From Terriglobus tenax (GTDB lineage Bacteria > Acidobacteriota > Terriglobia > Terriglobales > Acidobacteriaceae): DNA of 64,000 nt. This document shows, piece by piece, positions 43,892 through 53,388 of this stretch. Location: the NCBI RefSeq assembly GCF_025685395.1, contig NZ_JAGSYA010000004.1, positions 2,170,001 through 2,234,000 on the forward strand. The letters are read 5' to 3'. A model generated the notes under the pieces. It worked only from the letters and a program-made list of their open reading frames with translations, was not told where the DNA came from and ran no database searches. The stretch's first letter is position 1, and each line of letters starts with the position of its first letter. The translations under genes and the position numbers were made by a program.

Positions 43892-46363
43892 TTAGAACAG
43901 CCGCTCGGCGCGGCGCAGGTTACCGGCTGAGCCGATGTTGGCCAGAGAGAAGTTGAAGCGGTAGATGTTGTCGTTACGCACCGTACCCAGCTCAAATTTG
44001 CGATATTCGGCGGAGAAACCGCAGCAGTCCCAGAAGTAGCTGACCTGGATGGCGCCGTACTGGGGCTGGCCCACGTTCAGGTCAATGCCGGAGTTCACCG
44101 CGGCGGAGAAGCCCTTCTTGTTGGGCGCTCCATAGCCCAGCAGCACGCGAAGCTGGGTGAAATCAGAGATCGGCGAGGTAAGGAAGCGGCCCGGTGCGTT
44201 CAAACGAGCGAAGGACAGACCACCAAAGTACTGGCCAATGTGTTCGTCGATAAAGACGTTGGAGGCCGTAAAACGATGCTGTCCGAAGTCGTAGTTCACG
44301 TCCCACTCGACATCGGTCTTGTCGGAGATGCGCACACGCAGTTCTGAGACCAGCGGTGAGATCTCGCGCGGCTGGGTGATGAAGGCGATACCGGAAAAGT
44401 CCAGCGTGCTCTCAAAGATATTGCGCCGACCATTGGAGACAGCGCCGCCAAAGCCGGGGTCGAAGAAGTGTTTCTGTGCCAGGCGCCAGCGCACGGACTC
44501 CGCCATGCCACCGCAGCCGGAGGTCAAACGCGTGTTGCCGGCAAGCTCTTCGTCGCAGACCGGAGCATCCTTCTTGCGGAAGAAAAGCCGCTGCGTGACG
44601 CCGTACTCGAACTCGTTGGTGTTGGTGACAACGTCAGTCACATCAAAACGCAGCGTTCGCGTGTAGTCATTGACGCCACTGACGTAGCGGTAATTGAAGA
44701 ACGGCTCGACGGTGTGCTTCATCTCACGACCAAAGATGAAGTCCTTGGCCGCGAACGAACGCGTCAGCACCGGCGGACGGAACTCCAGTCCGGCTTCAAA
44801 TACGGACCGGCTCAGCGGATCGTCGATCTGCACCGGCGTTGGACCGGGGATAACGGAAGACAGTCGGCTGCGGGTGTAGGAGGTGTTCCGGAAACCGAGC
44901 ACCGGCCGCACCGTCCAGCCGGCGAAATGAACTGGGAGAGAGAGTTGCGGGTGCAGGTCAAGCCGTTCCACCACACCGCCGGTGGTGAAGTTCTGCTGCG
45001 CGCGCTTTAACCCCGCGGCTGAGGCCGAGAAGGACCACACCAGGGGCGAGGTACCGATGTGTCGCTCGATCAGGTCCACATCCAGCGACGGAGCGCGGAT
45101 AATGCGGACCTGCGTGCCCGTAGTCACGTTCTTCAAACCCTGGTAGCGGTCGCCGAACAGGGCCATGGAGACGCCGTTCTTCTGGTGCGCGATAAAGGCC
45201 TGCGAAACAACGTCGGTGGAAACGGCCTGGTTGAAGCTGTCGTTGAAGGCCTCGCGGTAGACATACGAGCTGAGGTACTCCACGTTGGCCACCATGCGCG
45301 TGTGCTCGTCCAGGTCCCTGCGACCGGAGAGCAGGAAGTCCTGTCCGCCCTGGTTGACGTAGTTGCCGTTGTTGTCGTGATAACCGCGATCCAGCAGGCC
45401 GGTATAGTGCGCCGTCAGAAAGTTCTGCCCCGCACCCTTGTAGCGGAAGGCCACAAGCTGCGAGAAACCGCGCACGGAGAAGTACTCCGAGCCCACGGTC
45501 AGGTCTGCGCTGCGCGACAGCTTCAGGTAGATCTGTTCGCCGATGATGTAGCCCTTGCGGCTGCCTGCCTTGCTGAGCGTGGGAATCAGGAAGCCGCTGG
45601 TGCGCTCTTCCGGCGAAGTGGGGTGCGTGACGTACGGCAGAAAGAGCACCGGCAGGTTCAGCAGCTTGAAGACGCTGTTGTAGCCGCGCGCCTGGCCGTT
45701 CTCCACCACAAAGCGTTTGGAGGCCAGCCGCCAGTCCGGATTGGGGAGTTGGCAGCTGGTCACCGTGCCGTTCAGGACCTCGTAATTATTCGGGCCGTGC
45801 TTGATGATCTCGCGGCCGGTGAACAGAAACGGATTGGCGGTGGTGTAGGTGGTGCCCTTGGCGGAGCTGCGTACGCCGAGCGACCCGGTCACATCGTAAA
45901 AGCGCCCCGTCTCCTGCTTCAGGTTTGCCTCGCCGTGCGATGCGGCAATGTATTCGTCGTCCGGCCCGCCGGTAATGCGGATGTGGCCGTCAGAGAGAAC
46001 GACACCCGTCTCCTGGTTGAAGCTGAGCTTTTCGGCGGTGACGATGTAGCCGTTGTAGTGAATTTCCACGTTACCCACCAGCGTGTATTCATCGCCGGTC
46101 CGGGTCATGGTGTCGGCTTCCACGGTCAGCTTGCGCGAGGCATCCGCGGCCGGAGCGACCGGCTGCGCGACGGGAAAACTGAGTTGCGGCGTGGGGTTGT
46201 CTGGCAGGGGTGCCGAAGTAGGAACCTGCTGCGCATGCATCTTAGGGTGTATTGGCCCTGCCACAGTGGTAATTAAAAAGACGCAGGCCCACCGGAGCAG
46301 TGAAGACCGGCCCCGGTTGCGCTTTGCGGCTCTGGTAAGTCCGTACTCGTTCGATGGCTGCAA
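43892..46363 (-). CDS. lptD: LPS-assembly protein LptD (OstA/Imp)
   Basis: LptD is the outer-membrane barrel that inserts lipopolysaccharide. The 823-aa protein has a signal peptide (ending near MHAQ, about residue 44), an N-terminal OstA beta-jellyroll (SRKLTVEADTMTRTGDEYTLVGNVEI, about 77-200), and a long C-terminal barrel with the usual LptD turn LLNLPVLFLPYVTHPTSPEERTSGFLIP. The final residue is Phe. The start appears to be TTG 46363; no ATG in frame precedes the signal sequence, and no clear ribosome site is present. The presence of LptD together with BamA marks an LPS-type outer membrane. Divergent from the RDD gene. Confidence 0.93.
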   Translation of the reverse strand: MQPSNEYGLTRAAKRNRGRSSLLRWACVFLITTVAGPIHPKMHAQQVPTSAPLPDNPTPQLSFPVAQPVAPAADASRKLTVEADTMTRTGDEYTLVGNVEIHYNGYIVTAEKLSFNQETGVVLSDGHIRITGGPDDEYIAASHGEANLKQETGRFYDVTGSLGVRSSAKGTTYTTANPFLFTGREIIKHGPNNYEVLNGTVTSCQLPNPDWRLASKRFVVENGQARGYNSVFKLLNLPVLFLPYVTHPTSPEERTSGFLIPTLSKAGSRKGYIIGEQIYLKLSRSADLTVGSEYFSVRGFSQLVAFRYKGAGQNFLTAHYTGLLDRGYHDNNGNYVNQGGQDFLLSGRRDLDEHTRMVANVEYLSSYVYREAFNDSFNQAVSTDVVSQAFIAHQKNGVSMALFGDRYQGLKNVTTGTQVRIIRAPSLDVDLIERHIGTSPLVWSFSASAAGLKRAQQNFTTGGVVERLDLHPQLSLPVHFAGWTVRPVLGFRNTSYTRSRLSSVIPGPTPVQIDDPLSRSVFEAGLEFRPPVLTRSFAAKDFIFGREMKHTVEPFFNYRYVSGVNDYTRTLRFDVTDVVTNTNEFEYGVTQRLFFRKKDAPVCDEELAGNTRLTSGCGGMAESVRWRLAQKHFFDPGFGGAVSNGRRNIFESTLDFSGIAFITQPREISPLVSELRVRISDKTDVEWDVNYDFGQHRFTASNVFIDEHIGQYFGGLSFARLNAPGRFLTSPISDFTQLRVLLGYGAPNKKGFSAAVNSGIDLNVGQPQYGAIQVSYFWDCCGFSAEYRKFELGTVRNDNIYRFNFSLANIGSAGNLRRAERLF

Positions 46364-46459
46364 CTGCTATGCGGAATCCGGCTCCGCGCCCCCTCGCCTC
46401 TTCATTGTATGTAGACGGGAGCGTATGGTGTTCAGATTCCATGGACCCCTGCCCTGGAC

Positions 46460-46477
46460 GGCCGTTAAAAAACGGCC
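46460..46477. promoter_or_regulatory. Hairpin just upstream of the RDD gene
   Basis: GGCCGTT (46460-46466), AAAA loop, AACGGCC (46471-46477), 22 bp before the GTG start at 46500. It lies in the 136-bp gap to lptD and would be in the leader of the RDD mRNA. Confidence 0.35.
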
Positions 46478-46499
46478 TGAAGAGAAACGGAAGTGAATT

Positions 46500-47693
46500 G
46501 TGAGCTTGACCAGTCCCGTCCCCGTGGAACCGGTCCACGACTCAGAAGCGTGGAAAGACCAGGTGGCCGCACGTATTGCGGCGCACCGGCAGAAGAAGCA
46601 ACAGGCGGATCAGCAGCAGCAGTCGCTGCCGATAGAAGGCCTGCAGGAAGCCAAGCCCCGCCAGCGCCGCGTAGCCGCCGCGGTGGCAGACCGCTTTGCG
46701 CGCCAGCAGAGCTACCGCGAATACCTGGAGGCCGAAGCCGAAGCCGCCCTGCAGAAGGCGCGAGCCGAGGCCGAGGTTGCCGCACGCAATGCCGCCGCCA
46801 TTGCCCAGGCGCAGCAGCAGCTGCTGGAAGAGCTGGAGCAGTGGAACACCCCCGCGGAGGATGAAGCCCCGGCTGCGCCGCAGCGGGCTGAGATCGTCGA
46901 AATCCCCGTGCTGGAGCTGGTGCCGCTGGAGGTAGCTCCGCTGCCCGCTCCTGAACCGGAGCCCGAGCCGGAACCCATGGTGGTGGAGTTTGTTCCCGAG
47001 CCCTCCACCGAACCAATCGCTCCGCTGAGCGCCAACCTGATCGCCTTTCCCCGGCAGCTCGTTGCTCCGAAAAAGGCGCGTCCGCGGCTGGCCGAAGGCC
47101 CGCTGCGCGATGAAGCCTCTGAACCGCAACTCCGCATCTTCGAGGTAACCGCCGAGCAGATTGCCACCACACCCGAGCCGGTCCACGTGCAGCCGGAGTG
47201 GAGCGATATTCGTCTGGACGCCTCCGTGCTGACCCAGCCCCTTCTGGATCACCCGGCAACGCCCGAGATCAGCTTCGCCCTGCCGCCGCAGGTGGCTCCG
47301 CTGCAGTTTCGGATCATGGCCGGCCTGGTGGACAGCATGGCCGTGCTGGGCAGCTTTGCCCTGTTCACCATCGTCTTCGCCCTGACGGCGAAGTCTGTCG
47401 TGCTGGACCGATCGCTGGCCCTTTGGGCCGGTGGCGTGCTGCTGACGCTGTTTGTGGGATACCGTATGCTGTTCTTCACCTTCGGCGACCAGACGCCAGG
47501 CATGAAGTATGCCCGCATCGGCCTGTGCAGCTTCTCCGACGAGAACCCGACGCGCCGCCAGATGCGCCGCCGCATGTGGGCCATGGCACTCTCGATGGCT
47601 CCGCTGGGACTGGGCTACCTGTGGGCCATCTTTGACGAAGACCACATGGGCTGGCACGACCGCATCTCGCGCATGTATATGCGGGCTTACTAG
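46500..47693 (+). CDS. RDD-family membrane protein with long disordered N-terminus
   Basis: The 397-aa protein has a glutamine/alanine-rich coiled coil (about 15-115, including ADQQQQ and AEAEAALQKARAEAE), a proline/glutamate stretch (PEPEPEPEP, about 148-160), and a C-terminal RDD domain (about 265-397) with FRIMAGLVDSMAV, GDQTPGMKYARIGLC and two to three TM helices. RDD proteins are thought to transport or regulate small ions or solutes; function here unknown. Start is GTG with GGAAG about 9 nt upstream. A strong terminator follows. Confidence 0.85.
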   Translation: MSLTSPVPVEPVHDSEAWKDQVAARIAAHRQKKQQADQQQQSLPIEGLQEAKPRQRRVAAAVADRFARQQSYREYLEAEAEAALQKARAEAEVAARNAAAIAQAQQQLLEELEQWNTPAEDEAPAAPQRAEIVEIPVLELVPLEVAPLPAPEPEPEPEPMVVEFVPEPSTEPIAPLSANLIAFPRQLVAPKKARPRLAEGPLRDEASEPQLRIFEVTAEQIATTPEPVHVQPEWSDIRLDASVLTQPLLDHPATPEISFALPPQVAPLQFRIMAGLVDSMAVLGSFALFTIVFALTAKSVVLDRSLALWAGGVLLTLFVGYRMLFFTFGDQTPGMKYARIGLCSFSDENPTRRQMRRRMWAMALSMAPLGLGYLWAIFDEDHMGWHDRISRMYMRAY

Positions 47694-47716
47694 CTGGATG
47701 ACTCGTGAAGGACATC

Positions 47717-47750
47717 GACCCGGGCAAATTGCCCGGGTCATTTTATTTTT
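47717..47750 (+). terminator. Intrinsic terminator after the RDD gene
   Basis: GACCCGGGC (47717-47725) and GCCCGGGTC (47731-47739) around AAATT, then ATTTTATTTTT. The converging CoA-transferase gene ends at 47769, 19 bp beyond the T-run. Confidence 0.9.
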
Positions 47751-47768
47751 GAAACTGCTTCCCTGTTT

Positions 47769-49268
47769 TCAAACACCGATCACACTGCGCATGGAACCCG
47801 TCTCGCGCGCTGCGAGATGCCAGCTAAGAGCCTTCTCCAGCACATGCGGCGTATGACCACCCCTCTGCAACGCTTCCCGCAGGTAGGTGTGCAGCGCCTC
47901 ACGGTAATCAGGGTGTGCGCAACGCTCGATGATCAGCGGAGCTCGTTCCCGTGGCGCAAGCCCGCGCAGATCGGCGTATCCCTGCTCCGTCACCAGCACG
48001 TCTACGTCGTGCTCGTTGCTGTCCACGTGCGGCACCATCGGAACAATGCTCGACAGGTGGCCGTCCTTGGCCAGCGACTTAGTCACGAAGATGGCCAACT
48101 GCGCGTTGTGCGCAAAATCGTTGGACCCGCCGATGCCGTTCATCATGTGCGTGCCATTCACATGCGTGGAGTTCACGTTGCCGTAGATGTCGGCTTCCAG
48201 CGCCGTATTGACGCCGATGACGCCAAGCCGCCGGATCACCTCAGCCGAATTGCTGATCTCCTGCGGGCGCAGCACAATGCGATTGCGGTAATGGTCCAGG
48301 TTCTGCATGAATCGCGCGTAGCAGCCCTCAGAGACGGTAATGGAGCTGGCGGAGGCGACCAGAAGCTTGCCCGCGTCGATCAGGTGAAACGCGCTGTCCT
48401 GCAGCACCTCCGAGTACATGGTCAGGTTCTCGAACGGGCAATGGATCAGACCCATCAGAACGGCGTTAGCCACTGACCCGATGCCCGCCTGCAGCGGCAG
48501 CAGCGAGCGGGTCAGGTTGCCACGCGCGACTTCGCTCTCCAGGAAGTGGCTGAGGTGGCGGCTGATGCTCTTCGTGTCTTCATCCGGAGGATCGATCTTT
48601 GCCGGACTGTCTTCCAGGCCTGTCTCCACCACCGCGACAATTCTCTCCGGATCGACGGTGATGGCCGTGGTTCCAAGACGGTCGCCGGGATGGATGAGCG
48701 AGATGGGAGCTCGGCCGGGCCGGTCGGTGGTCTGGTAGATGTCGTGGAAACCCTCGATAGCCGCGGGGACGGAGCGGTTAAGCTCGACGACGATCTTCTT
48801 CGCCTGCTGCGCCAGCACCACCGAGTTCCCTACCGAGGTCGTGGGCACCAGGTGGCCCTGCTCCGTGATGGCGGCCACCTCGATGATGGCGACATCCACC
48901 GGGGGCAGACTACCGGAACGGAGCTGCTCCACGGTCTCACCGAGGTGCTGATCCAGGAACAGGACCTCGCCCGCGTTGATTCTGCGGCGCAGGGCCGTGT
49001 CCACCTGGAAGGGCAGCCTGCGTGCCAGAACACCTGCTTCCGCGAGGATTTTATCCGTATCGTGGCCCAGGGACGCGCCGGTGATCAGGGTGATTTTCAG
49101 CGGCTGCAGCTTCGCACGGTGAGCCAGTGCATGCGGCACGGCCTTGGCATCGCCGGCGCGGGTAAACCCGCTCATGCCGACGACCATTCCATCCTGAATA
49201 TGAAGCGAAGCCTCTTCGGCTGAAACGATGCGCTTCAGCAGTGGAGCATAGCGGATCCGGTCGGTCAT
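47769..49268 (-). CDS. Acetyl-CoA hydrolase / succinyl-CoA:acetate CoA-transferase family
   Basis: Class I CoA-transferase of the Ach1/AarC/ScpC type moving CoA between acetate and succinate, a bypass or acetate-assimilation step. The 499-aa protein has GMVVGMSGFTRAGDAKAVP at the N-terminus and ends with the diagnostic region NTALEADIYGNVNSTHVNG, where the glutamate in ALEADIYG is the expected catalytic residue, then GIGGSNDFAHNA. ATG 49268 follows GGGAAG. No metabolic partners nearby. Choice between hydrolase and transferase is inference; the conserved residues favour transferase. Confidence 0.9.
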   Translation of the reverse strand: MTDRIRYAPLLKRIVSAEEASLHIQDGMVVGMSGFTRAGDAKAVPHALAHRAKLQPLKITLITGASLGHDTDKILAEAGVLARRLPFQVDTALRRRINAGEVLFLDQHLGETVEQLRSGSLPPVDVAIIEVAAITEQGHLVPTTSVGNSVVLAQQAKKIVVELNRSVPAAIEGFHDIYQTTDRPGRAPISLIHPGDRLGTTAITVDPERIVAVVETGLEDSPAKIDPPDEDTKSISRHLSHFLESEVARGNLTRSLLPLQAGIGSVANAVLMGLIHCPFENLTMYSEVLQDSAFHLIDAGKLLVASASSITVSEGCYARFMQNLDHYRNRIVLRPQEISNSAEVIRRLGVIGVNTALEADIYGNVNSTHVNGTHMMNGIGGSNDFAHNAQLAIFVTKSLAKDGHLSSIVPMVPHVDSNEHDVDVLVTEQGYADLRGLAPRERAPLIIERCAHPDYREALHTYLREALQRGGHTPHVLEKALSWHLAARETGSMRSVIGV

Positions 49269-49430
49269 TCGTTCTTCCCTGCCGCCGCTTCCAGGCCACA
49301 CTGCAAGCCCAAAGACAGCCGCTACTAGCGTTATATCGTCCGCGACATTGGCGTTGGAGCGAAATCACCCGGAAAACCCATGGTCGAGCCACAGTGTCGC
49401 GTCTCGCAACAGCTTCGCGGACAAAGCAAA

Positions 49431-49454
49431 GGGGCCGGCTTTTCAGCCAGCCCC
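49431..49454 (-). terminator. Intrinsic terminator after bamA
   Basis: Minus-strand GGGGCTGGC / GCCGGCCCC (49431-49439 and 49446-49454, one G-T pair, 6-nt loop) is followed by TTTGCTTTG. It lies 20 bp after the bamA stop and upstream of the CoA-transferase gene. Confidence 0.7.
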
Positions 49455-49474
49455 TCGCAGTTTTCTGCTTCCGG

Positions 49475-52393
49475 TTAGAAGGTCGTGGAGACGCTCAGGC
49501 GGAAGGTCTTTCTCGGTTCGCGGAGCTGGTAGGAGCCGCCGTAGAACTGGATAGCCTGCGCGTAGCTGTACTGTCCGGCTCCGTTGTCGGGGAACATCCC
49601 GCGGAATGCGGCACTGTCAACAGTCAGCTCCTGCGGAAGCGTCTTGTAAAGGCGCAGAGGGTTGTAGGCGTAGTAGATACGCATCGGCGCGTTGACGATG
49701 GGCAGCACCACCTGCAGTTCGGCGCCGGTGGACATGCGCGGAACAAAGTTGGTGCCCGGAACAGCCTTCAGGATCTGCGGTGCCGTAACTTTCTGGCCAC
49801 CAAAGCAGGAGCCGTTGATGATGGTGGGGCAACCGAACAACGCGCTGTTGAAGGTAGCCTGACCAAGAACCGACTGGCGGAGCTGCGACTCGCGGAGATT
49901 GCCGTTATAGCCAAAGTCCGTGAAGAAGGCGAAGACCACCTGGTTGACAATCGGAATACGGTACTCGACGTTGCCCGTGATGCCCGTGTCGGCGCCGACG
50001 GAGACGAGGCGGTAGATCGGCAACGGGATCTGGATGGAACCCAGGTCCTGGTTGGTCGGATCACGCGGCACCGTGGTTCCGTCCGGGTTGGTGAGGTTGA
50101 ACATCACACGGGTCGGAATATAGGTGTAGGGCGACGAAGAACGGATGTCGAAGCCGCGAACGTCCGACTCGCCACCGCCATAGACGCGGTTGAACGGCGG
50201 AGCCACCTGACCGCCAAAGCCCTCAACGTGCGAGAACTGCAGGCGGTAGCCAAGGACGTTGTGGCCTTCGCGATTGACGCGCAGACCCTTCATCGGGAAG
50301 AACTGACGCCAGGTTGCAATCGGCGAGAAGTACTTCACATTACCGCCCGCGCCAGCCACCTGGACGGCGACGTTGAAGTCCTTACCGGAGTGAGGACCGA
50401 CGGCGCGATCAATCGACGAGAAGCTGAAGCTCGGAGTGATCACCGACGAGATGATGCCGTCCAGCTGGTTGGAACCCTGGATGCCGGAACGGAAGGCCAG
50501 CGACTGGAACAGGTTACGCGTGTTGTCGTTGAACGTGGAAACCGAGGACCGCGACAGGGCGTACGAGATACCGATACGCGTAACACCGGTACGGTTGAAC
50601 AGCTTACGCAGAGGATAGCTGGCGGAAACCGTCAGGCCGGTGGAAGCCTGGTTGTAGTTGGTCAGCAGCGACTGCTGCGCCTGAGACAGGTTGTCAGAGA
50701 CGCTGCCCGAAGCGGCATAGGCCTTCGTCGGGTTGTAGTCAAACTTCGAGGAGAAGACCTGCAGGCCCAGCGAGAGCGGCTTGTTGCGGAAGTAAGGCTC
50801 CGTGAAGCCGAAGCTCAGGTTACGCGACAGGTTGCCGGCGTTGGCCTGCACCGAGAGCGTTTCGCCAAGGCCGAGGAAGTTGTTGGTCTCGTAGTTCAGG
50901 CCAAGGAAGCTGCCTGATGCGCCAGAGATACCGCCGTTCAGGCCGATGGAGTTCTTGCCCTTTTCCTTCAGCTTCAGCAGCAGATCCACGGTGCCCGCGT
51001 CATTATTGGTACGGGTCTCGGAATCCTGTTCGACCTTCAGCGTTTCGAAGTAGTTCAGCTGGTTCAAACGCAGCAGCGAGAGTTCCCATGCCTGCGCGTT
51101 GTACACGGCGCCTTCTTCCAGCATCAGTTCGCGGCGGATAACACGGTCGCGGGTGATGCTGTTGCCGGAGAACTCGATACGCGAGACCTTGAACTGCTTG
51201 CCCTCATCAATATCGATGTCCAGGAAGATCAGGTTCTTGGCTTCGTCAAAGCGCGGGGTGGGCGAGCCGACAAAGTTGATGTAGCCCAGGCCGCCGTAAG
51301 CCTTGCGCAGGTTCTCCAGGCCCTTGCCGAAGAGCGTGGACGAGAACCACTCGCCGTCCTTCTGCGCAAACTGGGCGCGCAGCGCCTTCACATTGGTGAT
51401 GGCCTTGTTGCCTGTAAAGTTGACGCCGCCCAGGCGGTAGCGCTTTCCCTCTTCCACCGGCATCAGGATGTCGATGCGCTTGCCCTTGGAGGGGCGCAGG
51501 GTGAAGATGTTGATGCCGCCGGCATCGCGGACGCGGGTCTTCGGCTCAGAGGTCAGGGCCTTGAAGTAGCCGCGATCGCGGTAAGCCTGCTGCACGCGCT
51601 GCGCATCTTCATCCAGCTTGGAGGCGTCGAAGGTGCGGGCGAAGATGTTCTCCAGAATGATCGATTTCGGCACACCGACCGGGCGCAGGTTACGCATCGC
51701 CTGGCGCAGGGTACGGCTGCTCACGTTGTCGTTGCCGACAAAGTCGATGTGGCCCACCTTCACAGTAGGACCTTCCTTCACCTCAAAGGTAAGGGAGATG
51801 CGGGCCGGAGGCAGGTTCTTGATCACCGTCTTAATGGTGGCGAACTGGTGGCCATGCTCGGCCAGCAGCTCCTTCAGGACGACTTCGGCGCGCTTAACCT
51901 TGGTGGGATCGTACTGGCTTTCCACCGTCAGGCCGACCTTGGCCTTCTTGAAGCGCTCCAGAATGTCCGACGTGGTGACCGCGTTGACGCCCTTGTAGTT
52001 GATGTCATTGACCGTGGGCTTCTCGCGCACGTAGATGATCAACTGGGTGCAGTTCGGTTTGTCCTGCCGTTCGGTACGGATGTCTTCGAAGTAGCCGGTG
52101 TTCCACAGCGAGTTATAGTCACGCTCGACCATGGACTCGTCATAGATATCGCCTTCGTGCGAGAACAGGCGCGCAAGCACGGACTCCTTCGGAATACGGC
52201 GGTTGCCGATGACCTGGATGGAGCAGAGTGCCTTCGGATTGCCCTGTGCAGCGGGCCCTGTCGTAAACGTGGAAGCGTTGTTCTGTGCCACGGCCGAACC
52301 TGCGGCCACGGCCCCGAGACCCAACAGAACCATACCGGTACGGACGCGGCTGCCAAAGGCAATCGCGCGGTTCCGGCCAGAGTGCGAACGCAC
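49475..52393 (-). CDS. bamA: Outer-membrane protein assembly factor BamA (Omp85)
   Basis: BamA folds beta-barrel proteins into the outer membrane. The 972-aa protein has a signal peptide (MVLLGLGAVAAGSAVAQ, about 21-37), five POTRA repeats (about 55-470, recognisable at IQVIGNRRIPKESVLARL, INYKGVNAVT, VGHIDFVGNDNVSS, LGGVNFTGNKAI and VSRIEFSGNSITRDRVIRRE), and a 16-strand barrel with the Omp85 motif GGGESDVRGFDIRSSSPY. It ends in Phe, the usual BAM signal. The barrel is longer than in E. coli. GTG 52393 is the only start giving a basic n-region; ATG 52333 is an alternative. A perfect TATAAT lies about 100 bp upstream. Confidence 0.96.
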   Translation of the reverse strand: MRSHSGRNRAIAFGSRVRTGMVLLGLGAVAAGSAVAQNNASTFTTGPAAQGNPKALCSIQVIGNRRIPKESVLARLFSHEGDIYDESMVERDYNSLWNTGYFEDIRTERQDKPNCTQLIIYVREKPTVNDINYKGVNAVTTSDILERFKKAKVGLTVESQYDPTKVKRAEVVLKELLAEHGHQFATIKTVIKNLPPARISLTFEVKEGPTVKVGHIDFVGNDNVSSRTLRQAMRNLRPVGVPKSIILENIFARTFDASKLDEDAQRVQQAYRDRGYFKALTSEPKTRVRDAGGINIFTLRPSKGKRIDILMPVEEGKRYRLGGVNFTGNKAITNVKALRAQFAQKDGEWFSSTLFGKGLENLRKAYGGLGYINFVGSPTPRFDEAKNLIFLDIDIDEGKQFKVSRIEFSGNSITRDRVIRRELMLEEGAVYNAQAWELSLLRLNQLNYFETLKVEQDSETRTNNDAGTVDLLLKLKEKGKNSIGLNGGISGASGSFLGLNYETNNFLGLGETLSVQANAGNLSRNLSFGFTEPYFRNKPLSLGLQVFSSKFDYNPTKAYAASGSVSDNLSQAQQSLLTNYNQASTGLTVSASYPLRKLFNRTGVTRIGISYALSRSSVSTFNDNTRNLFQSLAFRSGIQGSNQLDGIISSVITPSFSFSSIDRAVGPHSGKDFNVAVQVAGAGGNVKYFSPIATWRQFFPMKGLRVNREGHNVLGYRLQFSHVEGFGGQVAPPFNRVYGGGESDVRGFDIRSSSPYTYIPTRVMFNLTNPDGTTVPRDPTNQDLGSIQIPLPIYRLVSVGADTGITGNVEYRIPIVNQVVFAFFTDFGYNGNLRESQLRQSVLGQATFNSALFGCPTIINGSCFGGQKVTAPQILKAVPGTNFVPRMSTGAELQVVLPIVNAPMRIYYAYNPLRLYKTLPQELTVDSAAFRGMFPDNGAGQYSYAQAIQFYGGSYQLREPRKTFRLSVSTTF

Positions 52394-52488
52394 GTCCGAA
52401 GAAGCTTGATTCAGAAACCTAGCGGAAAAAATACGCGCGTCCTCACTGCCTGGAAATACCTCCCCGAAATCGTGTAGGGGAAAGCTTC

Positions 52489-52517
52489 ATTATATGGGAC
52501 GGAATGCCCGTCCCGAA
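52489..52517 (-). promoter_or_regulatory. bamA promoter with an inverted repeat in its spacer
   Basis: Minus-strand TATAAT at 52494-52489 is a perfect -10. Directly upstream, GGGACGG (52496-52502) and CCGTCCC (52508-52514) form a 7-bp inverted repeat filling the spacer; the -35 (TTCGGG) is poor. A weak -35 with a spacer dyad suggests control by an activator or repressor. Confidence 0.55.
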
Positions 52518-52558
52518 GCGAGCCGAACCTGTTTGAGAAGCTACAGGGCAAACACCTT

Positions 52559-52574
52559 GCACCATATATGGTGC
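52559..52574. promoter_or_regulatory. Perfect 16-bp palindrome upstream of bamA
   Basis: GCACCATATATGGTGC is self-complementary over all 16 bases. It lies 7 bp beyond the stop of the ATPase gene and about 65 bp upstream of the bamA -10, so it could be an operator for bamA or a 3' hairpin of the ATPase mRNA. Confidence 0.5.
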
Positions 52575-52581
52575 TCTACTC

Positions 52582-53364
52582 TCACGCGTCCCCATCCAGA
52601 CCGCGAAACAACGGCAGCATCTGTGCCGTCGCATCTTCAAAGGCAGCCCCCGGGTCAGCCAGAAACCTGCGGTAAACCTGCCAGGGCATACTCTCTTCAC
52701 AGCCGATTTCGTGGATCGTATCCCCGTCAAAGCTGAAGATCTGCGCCCCCGGATACCCCAAAAGGATGGGCGAATGGGTGGAGACGAGGAACTGAGCATT
52801 GGGAAAGCGGGTTACCGTCTCGTACATCAGCGACAGAAAAGCCAACTGCCTATGCGGCGAGAGTGCCGCCTCCGGTTCGTCCAGCAGAAAAAGCCCGTTC
52901 CGCCGGAACTTGGCCTTCAGGACGGTAAAAAATGTCTCTCCATGGGAGCGGGTGTGGAGACTCACACCGCCGTAAGAATCAACGATTCGCGGACCAAAGC
53001 CGTCCGCATCCAGTTCATCAATGTGCGTCGCCACATTGAACAGACTCTCCGCCCGCAAAAAGAACCCCTCCCCGGTACGGTTGTCGAAGGCCATCTGCAT
53101 GGCCTGTACCAGAGGTTCCACGGTGTGGTTGCTCTCGGTAGTGCTGAACTGGAAGTTCCTTGTACCGCCCTCGCGGCCAAAGCCATAGTGCGCGGCGATG
53201 GCCTCCAACAAGGTCGACTTGCCGGAGCCGTTTTCGCCCGTAAAGAAGGTGACACGTGCGGGCGAAAACCGCAGCTCCGTCAGAGACCCTATCGCCGGAA
53301 CCGTGAATGGATACACCTGCGGCGAAAGAATACGATCCTGCCGGAGGATGAGCCGCTTCAGCAT
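52582..53364 (-). CDS. Small AAA/ABC-type ATPase (AAA_21-like)
   Basis: The 260-aa protein is a soluble SMC/RecF-like ATPase: Walker A FFTGENGSGKSTLLEAI (about 41-55), signature-like SLHTRSHGETFF, Walker B GLFLLDEPEAALSPH and H-loop FLVSTHSPILLGYPG. It lacks the long coiled coil of SMC. Small proteins like this are often annotated as predicted ATPases and some belong to defence or toxin-antitoxin modules, but no partner gene is adjacent. Its start is only 24 bp from the divergent D-Ala-D-Ala dipeptidase start. Function unknown. Confidence 0.85.
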   Translation of the reverse strand: MLKRLILRQDRILSPQVYPFTVPAIGSLTELRFSPARVTFFTGENGSGKSTLLEAIAAHYGFGREGGTRNFQFSTTESNHTVEPLVQAMQMAFDNRTGEGFFLRAESLFNVATHIDELDADGFGPRIVDSYGGVSLHTRSHGETFFTVLKAKFRRNGLFLLDEPEAALSPHRQLAFLSLMYETVTRFPNAQFLVSTHSPILLGYPGAQIFSFDGDTIHEIGCEESMPWQVYRRFLADPGAAFEDATAQMLPLFRGLDGDA

Positions 53365-53388
53365 AGTGAGGTGATTCTTTCACGGAGT

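Noticed and set aside
52582-53364. The small ATPase as part of a two-gene anti-phage system
   Set aside because: The neighbours on both sides are bamA and a dipeptidase on the opposite strand; no nuclease, TOPRIM or toxin gene accompanies it.
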